DNA of 64,000 nucleotides from Ceriagrion tenellum (GCA_963169105.1 OY720642.1:77044716-77108715), one strand, 5' to 3'. Shown: positions 11,801 through 23,194, counted from the first letter of the stretch. Made by a program: numbers and translations. Notes: generated by a model not told the origin, from the sequence alone.

Positions 11801-13402
11801 CCTTAGGAACCCAGGAGATCAAACACACTGACTGTTCATAGAAGGCACCCACTTAGTAGGCAATGGACTCTTCCACTGAAAAAGAACTTGTGCGCAACGG
11901 CCGCCAAGTATCGCTACCACATTAACAAAGCTCTAAAAAGCGCCCTCAGGGCAATTCACTATGAATTTTTCCAATCCGGAAGAGTTTGGTATGGTTGGAG
12001 CGATTTTCGCTTATGGGCAGATTACTATGAAACTTTTCCTGCGTGTACACATTGCTAGTGTGTATAGATAATAACGAAAAAAATTGTGTTACCGATTTTG
12101 TTTCTTGGAAAGTTAACGCTATTTTAACATATAGCCTTATGGTACTTGACGTATACTTCCAAATAATTCGTTGACATTTGCAATGATTTTCTCCTTAACC
12201 AGGAAACATACCTTTCATTTCATTATAACGGTTCCTGTTAAATATCAAGACATTATGTTGAATAAAAAATACGCGGTTTTTGCTTAAATTTCGAATTCCG
12301 TGCCGTAAACCACAGTCATAACTATGCTTTAATTAAAACGAAAGTTTTAAAATATAATTCTTGCATCAATTGTATTCCAACATGTATGGTTATTTCCAAC
12401 GTATAAATCGATGTACTGAGAAGTATGCTTTTAATACTTACTTGAAAAATTATTAATATGTGAGCTCAACGACTCACGATTTGCGCCCCGACCATTTTAA
12501 AACTAAATGTCAAAGTACACATCTGTTTACTATGGAAACATTGGCTTATGAAACAAACATCAAAACGAATGCTAAGAATTATAACGGATGTATAATCGCA
12601 CATTTGAGTGATTTGGAAAGAAATTAGAGATATATACGACAATCGTATAGTTTATTCCACACACGAGTCAATGTCTACTTTTACCCATTTTGATTGCCTC
12701 GCAAACCATTACATTACGTGATATAATTCATTAAAAACTTCAAAACAATGATCCATAACGCAGAAACGGAATCCAAAATAACGACTTAAGTCACGGAAAA
12801 TTCTTTCAAACGAAAAGAGCGCGTAAATACGGCGAAAGAGGCAGAGTAATCTTAAAGCGTCAGTACGGGCTCCTTAAAAAGTCTTGAGCTGAGCTCGAGA
12901 ACTGGAAACCGCCTATCTTTCTCCGGTCCGACGGGAATTGTGTTTCACGCGCGATGTTCTTTTGTTTTTTCTTCTCAGTTTGAAACTCTGGTGGCGAATC
13001 CGTTCACGACGTAATCCTTCAAGGGATTGAAAGACATTACAGTTATGTGAGATTAAGGGTAACTAAATACACTTTGTCCCTTCCGGAGAGTAAACGGCGA
13101 CATATTATTTACCTCGGGAGGGATGAAGAGGTGCTCTGAAAGGTTCAAAAAATAAATAACGAGAGGTTATGAGCCTAAACGCACATTCCCACAGTTCAAA
13201 AAGAGTTAGGGGACTAATGTGTGGGCATCGTAAAAATAACATCGATAGTTGGTGTCGAAGTACCACTGACACTTTACTATCGATATCAGGAAAACATCAA
13301 CTGCTAACAATCTACAAAACATGGACAAACACCACATGGATTGAATAAATCGTCATGATTATGTCCGGAGGCTTGGAACATTCAAGTATGAACGATATAC
13401 TT
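11801..13402. other. No feature seen
   Basis: AT-rich intergenic sequence. No frame above about 60 codons and no repeat ends were recognised. Confidence 0.5.
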
Positions 13403-13455
13403 ATCCAAATCCATTTTGAAAATAATTATTCTACTTTTCCACAGTTATTTATTGT

Positions 13456-13501
13456 AATCGTACGACGCGTTTCGCAACTTGCTGCATCTTCAGGTACAAT
13501 T
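13456..13501 (-). ncRNA. Hammerhead ribozyme motif (type I, minimal), PLE-associated
   Basis: Read 5'->3' on the minus strand from 13501: AATTGTAC (helix I), CTGAAGA (core C3-A9), T, GCAGC-AA-GTTGC (helix II, 5 bp with one G·U and an AA loop), GAAAC (core plus helix III start), GC loop, GTC (helix III end and cleavage base), GTACGATT (helix I). Helix I pairs over 8 bp with one G·U. All invariant core bases of a hammerhead (CUGANGA, GAAA, UH) are present. PLEs are known to carry such minimal ribozymes with a very short helix III, which often act as dimers. The extra unpaired U before helix II is shared by the other copies in this window. Confidence 0.75.
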
Positions 13502-13571
13502 GTTTATCTTTAACTTATTGATTGTTTCGATAGTAACCTTACACATAGAAGGAAAGAGTTCAGAGAAAAAA

Positions 13572-14060
13572 TTAATTTACGTTAGGGAAGATAGGAAAAC
13601 ATAGATTAGGGGCTGTGAGAATGGAAATGTTTTCGGAATGGGGTGGGTAGGGGTGCGGAAAAAGTGGCTCGTTGCAAAGGTTGCTTGACTGTCTAATAAT
13701 TTCCATCTTTTCCAAAGTCTCCATCTTTAAGCCAATTGGTATAACATGTGAAATTTCTGGGATAAAATCACTTACGTGATTATTATTAAGCAGACGCTTG
13801 GCAAATTGAGAGTTATAATCTATAATTAAGCAACTTCTGGAGTGGTCTTTGATGTGTGCCTTGAAATTTCGTCCAGTAGGACCTATGTTAGCTATATTAC
13901 AACTATTGCATTCAATTTTGTAAATACCCGGCCTGAATAATCTATCCACTCTGTCTTTTCCGTTTACTAAACATTTCGAAAGGGTTAGGGGTGTGTAGAA
14001 TGCTACCTTAAGGGATATAGGAAGGCGGTTTAAAATCCTATAGTTGGATCGCTTTACTTT
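13572..14060 (-). pseudogene. PLE polyprotein C-terminus with GIY-YIG endonuclease domain
   Basis: Reading from about 14060, the frame gives KVKRSNYRILNRLP, then LSKCLVNGKDRVDRLFRPG and the GIY-YIG core GIYKIECNSCNIANIGPTGR (residue order GIY...YIGqTGR; here 'NIGPTGR', so the second Tyr is Asn and Gln is Pro). Next come FKAHIKDH and SQFAKRLLNNNH, the usual 'R..EH' and 'S..A.Hl...H' blocks, and IGLKMETLEKMEIIRQSSNL. In PLEs this domain nicks target DNA for integration. The changed YIG motif and missing RT make this copy inactive. Its C-terminal block recurs in the 48-kb copy. Confidence 0.85.
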
Positions 14061-14095
14061 TCATTATACGAGCAACTTTACGTGAAAAATCAAAT

Positions 14096-15901
14096 AACTA
14101 CGGTAGGAACAGCCAAGATAAAATTTTAGATAGGTCTAGAAATAAATTCGAAAATACCACAAAATAACTGCAACCATTAATATCCAACGTTTAAAATTAT
14201 AAAGACTGATTGTGAAAAAAGGGGATGAAAAGTCGAGAAAAGTCTACGTCCCACGTGGCTGAACAAAATTCTCAAATCCAAGAATCAATTTTTCCTAAAA
14301 TAAAAACTGTCTAGCTTTCGGAAACGTTACAAAAGCCATTATGCCGCATGAGACATTTTGGATTTCAATAAAAAATCACGATCATTTTTCAAGTTTTCTA
14401 CCAGATATGAACCATTCAAAATGGTTACTTTCAAAGTTTATGAACAGAAATGCTAAAGCGAACTTGATGGAGTTGAAAACTGGTACCTATCAATCTGTTC
14501 TATGACAAAACCATGAGCCTTTGGACTTCTGCCATCGACATTTATAGAATACAGATGCCCATCGCGAGACCATAGTATCTGCAAAAGTTCCCACCGGTGC
14601 ACAGGTGCTGATTTTGGGATATGGGCTACGGAACTTTCAAAATTTTGTGAATTAGAGGAGGAGAGTTGTTTGGTTTGTTGAGGAACAGCCAGAAAACCTG
14701 TTTCAATACAGCCAACTCAAGCGCTTTGAGAGACGGGACGAACATTATCTACCCTCCTGGTACGCATTGTTTCATGTGACTCCAAGATAGGATCCCTTGC
14801 AAAGTCCGAACGGTAGGTGAATATAACCACTTGCCAAGCGTTAGTGTGCCTTGAGCTTTTTTCCTGGGGTTGTTTACCTCCCATGCCTCCATCTGTCACT
14901 CACCGTCTATTTCTTCCCCTTTACAAACTTCTAACGACCCTCCATGCAGCACAGGTCTGCGCCAGGAACTTTTGCGAGAGCTATACACTCAAGACGCAAG
15001 TTTATCACGACTGCCCACGTCCCTCCCTCCCCACACTCCATCCCTCCCATGTGTTGGGGATCCCATGGTTTTAGTGGCCCGGCACACGAGATCCGACTAA
15101 CGAGCTGTCATAAACGTCTAGGTAAGGCGGCTGGCCTTAGCTATAGGTGTCTCCCACCCGGCATAAACCCCCAGCTGGGGGCGACGCGCAAAAGGGCCTC
15201 CGGGGGCCGCAAAGGAGAGAGAGAGAGAGAGAGGGTGGCCAACTATCTCGGATTCTCCCGTAGACTCCCGGAATGGCACAAGGGTTTTGTAAAATGTCCT
15301 GTCACTTAGATAGAGCCTTTTCATTCCTTCTACTCCCGATTTAAGCTTGAATAACAGTTAACTTGATATTATTCTCATATTTTCTTCTGGGTTATCCTAT
15401 TTCTGCTCTGCGAAATACTGCAAATAAAAGTTAACGCGGAGTAGAACCTGATGGTCAAATATAAGAACACTTCAACAGCCGGCAGAACCTGAGCAGAAAA
15501 TTTGATACAATTTTAATTATTAACGGTCGCTATTATCCACAACTTCTGACTATCGGTCTCTAAAGAACATAAAAATTCGTCTCAACATTTCTTGATTCAG
15601 TTGTGTTATCCATGTTCATGTACCCCTAAGTTGTGGTTCGTTGGGTAAGAGAAAACCGTAAAAACACTTTTCTGTTCGATAACAAACAAAAGAATAAAAT
15701 TTCCACATATAAGAATGTTATTTAAATTCTTAGTTACCTTGGCGACAAAGTTCTTCTAAGTAAACAACGTAAACAAAACGGTTAAGCTTGTGTTGCAATA
15801 TTCAAGGCAACCATACATCGCATACAAATCGTTGTATATATTTCAGTTATTCTCATTAATGTATATTCAAAATATGTACATACTAGTCCCTTTTCGCATC
15901 A
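14096..15901. other. No gene recognised; (GA)n at 15209-15232
   Basis: A GA run of about 24 bases lies near 15209-15232, in a GC-richer patch (14850-15300) with overlapping chance frames in several phases. No domain or repeat end was found. Confidence 0.35.
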
Positions 15902-16498
15902 ATGCATGTTTTAGTGGAAAACATATTTCATGTAGCACTTTTAAATGTGCGTAATTATTCACGAACTCCCGGAATTTTCTACTTTTGGAATGAAAGACTT
16001 CTGGAAATAACTTTTCAAGAGTTGGCAACTTCAGAGAGTAAAATGCGGCCAAAGAAGGGGATGAGAGAAAGAATTAATGATATGAAGAGAATTCAGCGGG
16101 TTATGGCCGTCCAGAGCGTTCAACGCGGCCTCGCCGGCGGCTGCAAACACAACGCGTATAATGACGATTTACGAACTGCTGAGGGTGGGCAGGGCCGACC
16201 TCTGCAAAAGATATCGTCGCCCTCGTCCAGAGTATATCTTACGTATATCGCAACCCCTACATCCACCCCGACCGCCCCCGCGCACGAAACATACCCTTCG
16301 CCCCGAGGTATGGGAGAATACCGTCGCATTCGTTCGTCTCCCGTCTTCACACACGGAGATCCCTCCTTAAGTACACGCCCACGATTAATCCAGCTCGTCA
16401 CATCGGTAGTACCACACGTGAGCTCTCCTATAAACGCTCACAACCCGAGTATACAAGGTGTGCGGTGGCGACACCTATTGTGGGAGGGAGTGCTGTAA
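15902..16498 (+). other. Longest open frame (198 codons), unrecognised, probably not a gene
   Basis: The frame opens MHVLVENIFHVALLNVRNYS in AT-rich DNA and ends in a GC-rich, Pro/Ser/Thr-rich part. It has no signal peptide, domain or repeat I recognise, and competing frames of 60-93 codons cover 16120-16401 on both strands, as expected where GC content removes stops. Composition changes abruptly near 16020. A spliced exon within it cannot be excluded, but I see no clear acceptor and donor pair. Confidence 0.15.
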
Positions 16499-16964
16499 AA
16501 TATGTCCATGACTATCGGACATATCGCTTATCACGATGCTATAAAAAACATGAAAAGTGCCATGTGTATCTCAAAAATGATGTTCGTTTTTCATCCAATA
16601 CCTATATGCTTAGCATATCTAGCAAAGCGCTTTGAAAGAGAGAGAGGTTTCCTTTCTCCACATCTTATTTTAACTTATCAGAGAACTATTTCCTTCCTAT
16701 TTCCAAATGATGGATGTCATTATAATTTTGAAACACCAATCCTAAATGGAAAATTACCGGGAGACAAAACAGACTGAAGTTGAACATTTTTTTAAATCGA
16801 CTATCTACACTACTAGGAGAGAATTGCATTACGGCGACGCTAAGCACTACACATTAAGCCGGAGGAACGGGAATCCGAAGATAGATAAAGTGGCGGTGAC
16901 GCAAGTGACAAGCGGAGGCGAAAAATCCGATCAGGCCACGGCTATGCGTCGCAGTAGGGCACCG
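16499..16964. other. No feature seen
   Basis: Mixed sequence without a recognised frame or repeat; the LINE 3' end begins just downstream. Confidence 0.4.
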
Positions 16965-17522
16965 TAGTTTTGTTAAGCGTAAAATAGGAATGTCCTCGGA
17001 TAAAAAAGTAAAAGAGAGATGCTACTTCGCTCTGATAAGGCCGCACCTCGAATACGCCGCGAGCAGTTTGGACTCTGGAAATAAAGATTTAACCAAATAA
17101 TTAATAAAATACAAAGAAAAGCAGCACGCTTCGTTAAAAACTGCCACGAGCGAACACAAGAGTGTCTCACAACTTTTAGAGGGATTAACGCGGGAGCCGC
17201 TAGAGACTCGGAGGCTACACGGAAGGCTTAGGTTGCTTCAGATATTCAGAACTGGTGTGTTTCAGAGCGACACAGAGAATATTATCATAACGCCTCACTG
17301 CTAAAATAAGAGAGATACGTTGCCAAACAGGTACAAAAACTCGTTCTCTCCGCGTACAATAAGCGGCCACAATAAAAACCGAGCTCCACTCAAAACACTC
17401 CCATAATACGCGTCACCGTTTCACCTACCAAATCCTTATCCCTTACATTTTTACACGGCCGCCCCTGCCACATGCCTATGCGGCGGCTCGCAGATTAGTA
17501 TGTAGATGTATATGAAGATGTA
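16965..17522 (+). pseudogene. LINE 3' end, RT C-terminus (family A), with ATGTAGATGTA tail
   Basis: The + strand encodes FVKRKIGMSSDKKVKERCYF, then LIRPHLEYAASSLD (the 'LvRPxLEYAa.vWDP' block), then in shifted frames QECLTTF, REPLETRRLHGRLRLLQIF and RTGVFQSDTENIIITPH. It continues through a 3' UTR with 'cacatgcctatgcggcggctcgca' and ends in a degenerate ATGTAGATGTA-type tail at about 17500-17522. Several frameshifts make it inactive. The same 3' UTR and tail occur reversed at 25722-26080 and 29576-29905, and as a tail only at 59477-59515. A CR1/jockey-like clade is likely from motif order. Confidence 0.82.
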
Positions 17523-18158
17523 ATCACTTATGCCGGCTGGAATACATGATTTCGTGCGTCCACTCTCTTTGAAACAACGAGGGACAAGCATTGGGATATC
17601 ATCAAGTTCGATTGTCACAACAGACAAGCATCCTTTCATCACACGTGACTGAATTCCACCACGCCGCAAATACTAGGAGTCAAGCTGGGGATAGACTGGA
17701 ATAACGCAGCGGCAACGCTGGCTTTCAATCGTCAGATTTCAGTTCACATTACGATTGGCTACTTAAACATATCAGAGGCTATAACTCGAACTCTTATTTG
17801 GTACTTTAAGAAGAAAATTCCAAATAGAAACTGCTATGAAGTAAGCTATTAGCTTCTAGTTTTCCTTTTGGCAATGATGAGGACTGGTCTGTCAGCTCTT
17901 GAGACACAAACAGGAGAATTTTACAATCGAAATACTGATTCGCCTGAATAGAGATCTGCACCCGAATCTTACTAAGAGGTCCTAATCCACTGTGACTTTC
18001 ATAGAGGCTAAAAAAACTGAATGTTTTCAAAAAGTAACGCACATACAGCAACAATAAACACGGGAACTCGTGCGTAAGGGTAAAAAGCATCACTTTCAGG
18101 ACCTAAGAAACGAATAAACTCCACTTTCTCAGGCGAGATATCGTAGAACAGCATAATG
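17523..18158. other. No feature seen
   Basis: AT-rich sequence between the LINE tail and the inverted repeat. Frames on the minus strand are short and unrecognised. Confidence 0.4.
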
Positions 18159-18366
18159 AGTAATGAAGCTCAAATGATTTCGTACAGTCTACAAAATTTT
18201 ATTTCCACCTCTTGCTACACGTGTTTCGACTGACTAGCAGTCATCATCTTGCTCTTCAGTCAGATCAGTCATGCCTGATGATGACTGTTAGTCAGTCGAA
18301 ACACGTGTAGCAAGAGGTGGAACTAAAATTTTGTAGACAGTACGAAATCATTTGAGCTTCATTACT
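18159..18366. repeat. PLE-type terminal inverted repeat, about 90-bp arms
   Basis: The left arm (from about 18159: gagtaatgaagctcaaatga...) and right arm (ending about 18366) are near-perfect reverse complements. Each runs from 'gaagctcaaatgatttcgta' through 'ctacaaaattttatttccac' and 'ctcttgctacacgtgtttcg' to the centre near 18258. Each arm carries the hammerhead-like segment facing inwards, so this looks like two PLE ends joined head to head, an arrangement typical of PLE inverted terminal copies. The right-arm core is intact; the left-arm copy has lost the first bases of CUGANGA. Confidence 0.75.
18271..18313 (+). ncRNA. Hammerhead ribozyme core in the right arm
   Basis: CTGATGA (18275-18281), T, GACTG-TTAGT-CAGTC (helix II, 5 perfect pairs), GAAAC (18298-18302), ACGT, then GTA (18307-18309), so cleavage would follow GUA rather than GUC. 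Helix I is weak: UGC/GCA, 3 bp, then an A·A mismatch. The core is complete, but a short helix I makes single-molecule activity doubtful. Confidence 0.55.
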
Positions 18367-18411
18367 AAGAGACGAAATCATGCGCACCGCATGATTTCGT
18401 CTCTTAGTAAT
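18361..18411. repeat. Perfect 24-bp hairpin, 3-nt loop
   Basis: 18361-18384 (attactaagagacgaaatca...) is the exact reverse complement of 18388-18411, with loop 'cac'. It abuts the PLE inverted repeat; 'gacgaaatcat' and 'ctaaga' echo the repeat's outer end (tacgaaatcat), so it probably arose by a local rearrangement or nested end. Confidence 0.8.
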
Positions 18412-18708
18412 CTGGTATAGGAAAGATTAAAGTCATGAAATCTTTGTTCCACTGTACGTATGGAGTTGACTTGTTATGCACCTAATAAGGCGTAAATGTT
18501 TGTCTTGGTAGCGAAATTGATACAATATCGCAATGATTTACTAATGAAAAGAAAAATGAAAGTAGTTAAAAAAGAACTGTAATGGTCATAAAATTTATGG
18601 ACGAATTGCGCATGATAGTCATTCAAAGAACATAATGCTTTGAAAATAAATAAACAGGGTTCACATAAGATGAAGAGTTCTCGGGTTTCCAGCCGGGTAA
18701 CGGTGCTC
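18412..18708. other. No feature clearly seen
   Basis: The 300 bases before the PLE end at 18709 may be the 3' untranslated part of that PLE, but no GIY-YIG motif could be read with confidence. Confidence 0.3.
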
Positions 18709-19088
18709 TGTGAGCTGAAACGCGTCGTACTCATTATAATCCTGTGGAAAAGTGCAATTGTGCAACCAATAGGTTATTCGATGAAATTCGTATTTTGCGA
18801 TATGTTACATGAATGAGGTTTGTATTTCTAGTGGCGTGAGAATGAACTTCACTGTTAACCCTTTTAGTGCGGCGTGACGTAATATCACGTCATGGTTGTC
18901 TTTACGCTGGTGCTGATGACGTGATATCACGTGATATCACGTCATCAGCACCAAGACAACCATGATGTGATATCACGTCACGTCGCCCTCAAAGGGTTTA
19001 AATTATACTGTTGAATATTATTTTTAATTATAACAGAAACAACAATTGCACTTTTCCACAGGATTTAAATGAGTACGACGCGTTTTAG
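18709..19088. repeat. PLE-end inverted pair enclosing a MITE
   Basis: 18710-18760 (gtgagctgaaacgcgtcgta...ctgtggaaaagtgcaattg) is matched in reverse by 19043-19088 (caattgcacttttccacagg...gtacgacgcgttttagctca). The interior holds a palindromic piggyBac-like MITE (18859-18996). The left copy keeps helix II, GAAAC and GUC of the hammerhead but lacks CUGANGA upstream. Confidence 0.7.
18859..18996. mobile_element. Palindromic piggyBac-like MITE
   Basis: The element starts CCCTTTTAGTGC after TTAA (18855-18858) and ends CTCAAAGGG followed by T-TTAA (18997-19001). Both ends are complementary for about 70 bp, giving a near-complete hairpin: (tgacgt)(a/g)atatcac..., then 'atggttgtct', then 'gtgctgatgacgtgatatca' towards the centre. 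CCC...GGG ends and a TTAA target site are typical of piggyBac elements; the extra T on the right weakens the call slightly. No transposase is encoded. It has inserted between two PLE ends. Confidence 0.65.
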
Positions 19089-19176
19089 CTCACACAGCCA
19101 TCCTCAGGCACAAGACATGGCTCTGTGAGCTGAAACGCGTCGTACTCATTAAAATATCTTGTGGAAATGTGCAATT
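19043..19176. repeat. PLE-type inverted repeat with hammerhead core in left arm
   Basis: Left arm 19043-19100 and right arm about 19118-19176 mirror each other (caattgcacttttccacagg / tcttgtggaaatgtgcaatt, with gagtacgacgcgttttagct inside). On the minus strand from the centre: GTGC, CTGAGGA (19107-19101), T, GGCT-GTGTG-AGCT, AAAAC, GC, GTC, GTAC. Helix I pairs GUGC/GUAC (4 bp, one G·U). The first G of GAAAC is A here, but intact in the right arm, which lacks the CUGANGA box. Each arm thus carries half of a good ribozyme. Confidence 0.7.
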
Positions 19177-21993
19177 ATGGTCATGTCACTGTTATAATAT
19201 GACGAACTTCCATGATATCTCTCCTGAATCTATTGAAATTATTTTTAACCAGAACAGCTACACAGTAAATGCAGACTGATGGAATCGTTAATAGGTTTAA
19301 CGGCTTCATCAGAGGTTTGCACGAATTCTTCTGAGGAACACCCATCATACACCTAACTATTTTTTCGGCACCAGGGAGATTAAATGGCTAAGTAACAATA
19401 AAATTGAACGTTATAATACGCAGGAGGCCAACGGAGGGAAAGAACAATAGCACCCAAACGCTAAAGGGGGAGATAATATACTATTGGCGTCGTTCGCTGG
19501 GAGTCGAGTGTTTAATGCGCGATACAGTGATGAGATTTTATGGGGAGTGAACTGAGAAGTGCGTGCTTAGCGTGCTCGAGAGATGTCGTGTGCGTCGAGC
19601 GTGACAGTCTGATACGTCGAAACATAAACAGCGATATATTCGAAAGAGGGGAAGTGATATCTCGAAAGGTACGAAAGACCACGCGGACGTGATTTCATTC
19701 ATTGAAATGCGAAAATGAAGACAATCCAATAAACAGATTGAAATGCGAGGTTGAATGTTTTCCCGAACGGAAGCGAAAGATGATCTCACGAATTTTTTAG
19801 ATATCGATAGTCATTTTTAATGGCCTCATCAAAAACCCAACACGCTTGGATTAATCCCGATTAATCAGGAACATGAAGAGAACGACGTTGGGTTGCCAAC
19901 TCCATGCTTCAACGAGAAGCGAGGTGGCACGCTACGGAAAGTATAGACGCAATTTAATTCAAACCCCACTTCATAATACTTAATGGTAGTTTAAAAAAAC
20001 TTCCATTACAATAAATAGATTTCAAGCTACGGTAGACAATTTTCACCATGGCATGAGGTAGGTAGGAGATTCTCTATGCATGCTACAAAAACATTTCTCC
20101 GACAAAAAATAAAGATGTTTATCAGTATAACACCAGAGGCAAATTCAATATTTTCAATGATCATTGCAGGATATCAATACTTCAAAACAAACCCTGCATT
20201 CTCAGGGGAAATGTTATTTAATAAACTTCCTTTAGAAGTAAAAGCTTCGTAAAGCCAAGAAAGAATATTCAAAAACATTTTAAAAGATTTTTTTGTTAAA
20301 AATGCCTTTTGCAGCATTCAAGATTATATGGAGAGATAAAAAAAGTCAAAACAATGCACCAACTTCTTATTCTTCTCATTTTGTGATACAACCTTGTGTG
20401 AATTTTTTTCCTTGACGAAACTCATAAAAGAGTATTCTTGTCCTTTTATGGTGAATAAAAAATTACAAAAAATGACGGGATTCAAGAATAAAGAGCTAAT
20501 CCAAAAAAGCACTCATTACACAATACTGATCAGGCAACGGGAAAATTGACAAACAAGAAACACCAGCCTTGATGCTTCATTTTACTCTTGAGTGTGCTGC
20601 CGTCCCGATGGAGCTTAGAGGCCACTGCCAAAAGAATATGCGATCAAATACAAAAATATAATTTCCCCGGAGCTTAAATGATTACATCAAGAATGTTGAA
20701 AAAACGAAAAAGAGTAATTAACCTTAGAAAAAAGAAAATACATAAACGAACGAGACTATCAACCTAAAACTGTTGTCTTCACGTATGTTTCATAGGCCAT
20801 AGCTCACATGCCCCGACAACATGGCATTATCTCCCATCTTCGGTGAGATATGCTTCCATGGGAGCCGACTTTAATACCAGACATGAAAACCGACGGACAT
20901 AAACCTGAAAGCTAGCGTAATTTAATCTCACACACTTCACCTCCACGGGACAATTACAAATCTAAAAGGCGAGGCCACGCACTAAATTTAATCCAACTCG
21001 TGATGACTACAGGATCGATTTTTCAAGAACAGACGGGGATAACTTGACGAATACTTGTAATTATTCACCACCGCTCTCCTCACATTCTCTTCGGCCTTCA
21101 TAAACGGGATTTAAAAAAAATGAGTTCCCCGGAGTCTTCACTAGGTGTTAGGGGTGAGGCTTAGAGAGAAGGGTGGGACCCTTAGACGAAGCGGTAGGGT
21201 ATGCATAAAAAATGGGACTCCTTTTGTTTCCACGCCCTGAAACGACTAATCAAGAGACTCCCCTCATCCCTCAAAGAGAGTTTTTTTTTAATTAAAATAA
21301 CCACTCACCATTAGGATAATACACGAGTCACAGGGACGGAAGGAGAGGGTTGAAGGATAGGGCGGGAGGAAGGCCTCAAAAAAAAACTCCGGCAGCTCTT
21401 CCATATCTCTTTACAAACGTAACCCTTTCCCCACCCCACTGGTTGGTTCCCTGAACCCTTCCCCGCCCCCTCCCCATTCCCTATTCCAAATGTCTTTCCA
21501 CAGTTTCCCCACACTCCTACATACAGAAATTCTCTCATTCCGCTTGCTCTTTTTGTCATACGGGAGGAAAAATTATGAACGCCATCTCGCTTTGCTGTAA
21601 AAACGCTCATAAATTTCTCACGGCTCTTTGCCGGCGTAATGATCTCTCTTGGGCGAGGCCCCTGCTTACGCTCGCCCGACCAGCAGCGGCAGCCCGGCGA
21701 ATGAAGAAGGAAAATGGGTTTGTTTTTGTGACGCGATTCATCTAAAAGAAGCGGGTGTGTTCTCAGCTCATTGAAATGACTCTAAATGCCGGTATTAAAA
21801 CCTAAGTAATTGTTTCTCCTTCCCTTAACGGCGGCGCGATCGAAAGGGATACATCGGGTTCACTACCATCTGTGCTCCGAGGGTACCTAATTTAGAACCA
21901 GACCTGAAAATGTTACTGCCGCAACCAATGCCTTCATTAGGACTGCAACTTGTATGAAGGACGGGCGTCAAGTTCGTCTTTTAAGTACGATTA
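19177..21993. other. No gene recognised
   Basis: A long stretch of AT-rich DNA with short frames only. The part at 21310-21500 is C/T-rich on the + strand. No repeat ends, tRNA boxes or LINE motifs were found by eye. Confidence 0.45.
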
Positions 21994-22385
21994 GGGCCGG
22001 TGGTGGCGGCGTTAAGTCCTCAACTGCAACGCCAGGGTCGCGGGTTTGAGTCCCGCCAGGGTGTTTTCTCAAGTATGAGTGCATGAGTTTTTGTGTACGT
22101 CGATTGTTGCATGCTCTATGTGTAACCCCATGCAAATGCATGTTTCTAAATCTGCCGAGTAGTGCTAACACCATGTTTTGCATGTTCGCTGCATGACTCT
22201 TGTGCCACGTTTACATGGTTACATTATAGGTTATTTTAGTAGTTTCTGTAGCATTTTTAGCATACTGATAGTGTGTTGCATGTTGGTGAAAGTTAATTTC
22301 TTCACTCTGATTCATGTTGGTGATAAGTCACCCCCTGCCAAACACCCTCGTGGGGGCTTGCAGTGTAATAAGTGGATGTAGATAG
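21994..22385 (+). mobile_element. tRNA-derived SINE with LINE-like 3' tail
   Basis: The head, gggccggtggtggcggcgtt, is followed by a B-box-like GGGTTTGAGTCCCGCC (22042-22057), as in a tRNA-derived pol III promoter. A 250-base body follows, and the 3' end reads 'ccctgccaaacaccctcgtg', 'ggcttgcagtgtaataagtg', 'gatgtagatag'. The same 3' end occurs at 31908-31962. SINEs commonly borrow the 3' end of the LINE that mobilises them, so the partner LINE should share this tail (inference). No target duplication was identified. Confidence 0.7.
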
Positions 22386-22912
22386 AAGAGTTCGTTAGCT
22401 GTTTTCAGGGAAGTCCGTACCAATAAAAGCCAATATTCTGAGGAGAGGGTACGACGCTGACAAAAGAAAAAATGGCTGATCCGATTTAGTCTCTTTAAGA
22501 GCCATTTTCTTCCCTATTGGATCACATGCATCTACAAAAATCACCAAATTTCCATTTCCAATGCAGGTGAATTCAAATTGAAGAAAAATAATCACGCCTT
22601 AACTTATACTCAATAAACCCCAAGTTCAATTTGAATAGCAACCACGTAGCTACCGTCAAAAAAGTTGCACTTCAGTGCAGTAAGTTTCCAGATAATTAAA
22701 TTAATTACGGTGGAATATGTCTGCACAAAACGAATAGTAAAACTGATAAAAATAAGATTTTCATGGCTACGTATTTCGCTCGTCATCTTTGGCGGGTGAT
22801 TACATTCTTCAAAATAAATAATTTATGATAGCGAATTAAATTCTTGCGGTGGTTTTCGCGGCGTTTTCCGCATTATACAAGGCGGCCAAAACAGCTTCTT
22901 TCCACCTTCGAC
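22386..22912. other. No feature seen
   Basis: AT-rich; no motif recognised. Confidence 0.4.
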
Positions 22913-22955
22913 CTGAAGAAGGTAGAAGGATGGCTATCAAAACCGTTGTCAGTCA
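22913..22955 (+). ncRNA. Degenerate hammerhead-like motif
   Basis: CTGAAGA, A, GGTAG-AAGGATGG-CTATC (5 bp, one G·U), AAAAC, C, GTTGTC. It follows the core plan of the PLE ribozymes, but the first G of GAAAC is A and helix I is not convincing. Probably a fragment of a PLE end. Confidence 0.35.
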
Positions 22956-23194
22956 ATGTAAACGAACCCGATGGATAGAGAACCCGAAAATACGGAACAC
23001 TGATGATAGTGAATGATGCTCTCTTCAAATTACCGGAATTTGTTTAACGTAAGCTGTTAGATAGACAACAGTTCGGCAGGCCATTCCGTCACTGTATTCG
23101 GATCAAAGGTGTAGTGAAACGTTTTCTGCCGTGGTCATGCTCATTTTTCCCGCGGTTATTCAGATGCTGCACCATGATTAGTCGAAATGTGGCT

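Larger units (their letters stand above)
13403..14095 (-). mobile_element. Penelope-like element (PLE), 3' part
   Basis: On the minus strand the order is: end of the RT domain (KVARIMK near 14070, then a frame change), a linker, the GIY-YIG endonuclease domain, a C-terminal tail, a 3' untranslated part and a hammerhead-type motif, ending in 'ataaataactgtggaaaag' and 'ttttcaaaatggat'. The same end sequence occurs at 23877-24054 and 48190-48312, which defines the family. The element is 5'-truncated and its ORF is broken upstream of about 14060. Confidence 0.85.

Noticed and set aside
15902..16498. 198-codon open frame as a gene
   Set aside because: No recognised motif, abrupt composition change inside it, and competing frames on both strands in the same GC-rich part.
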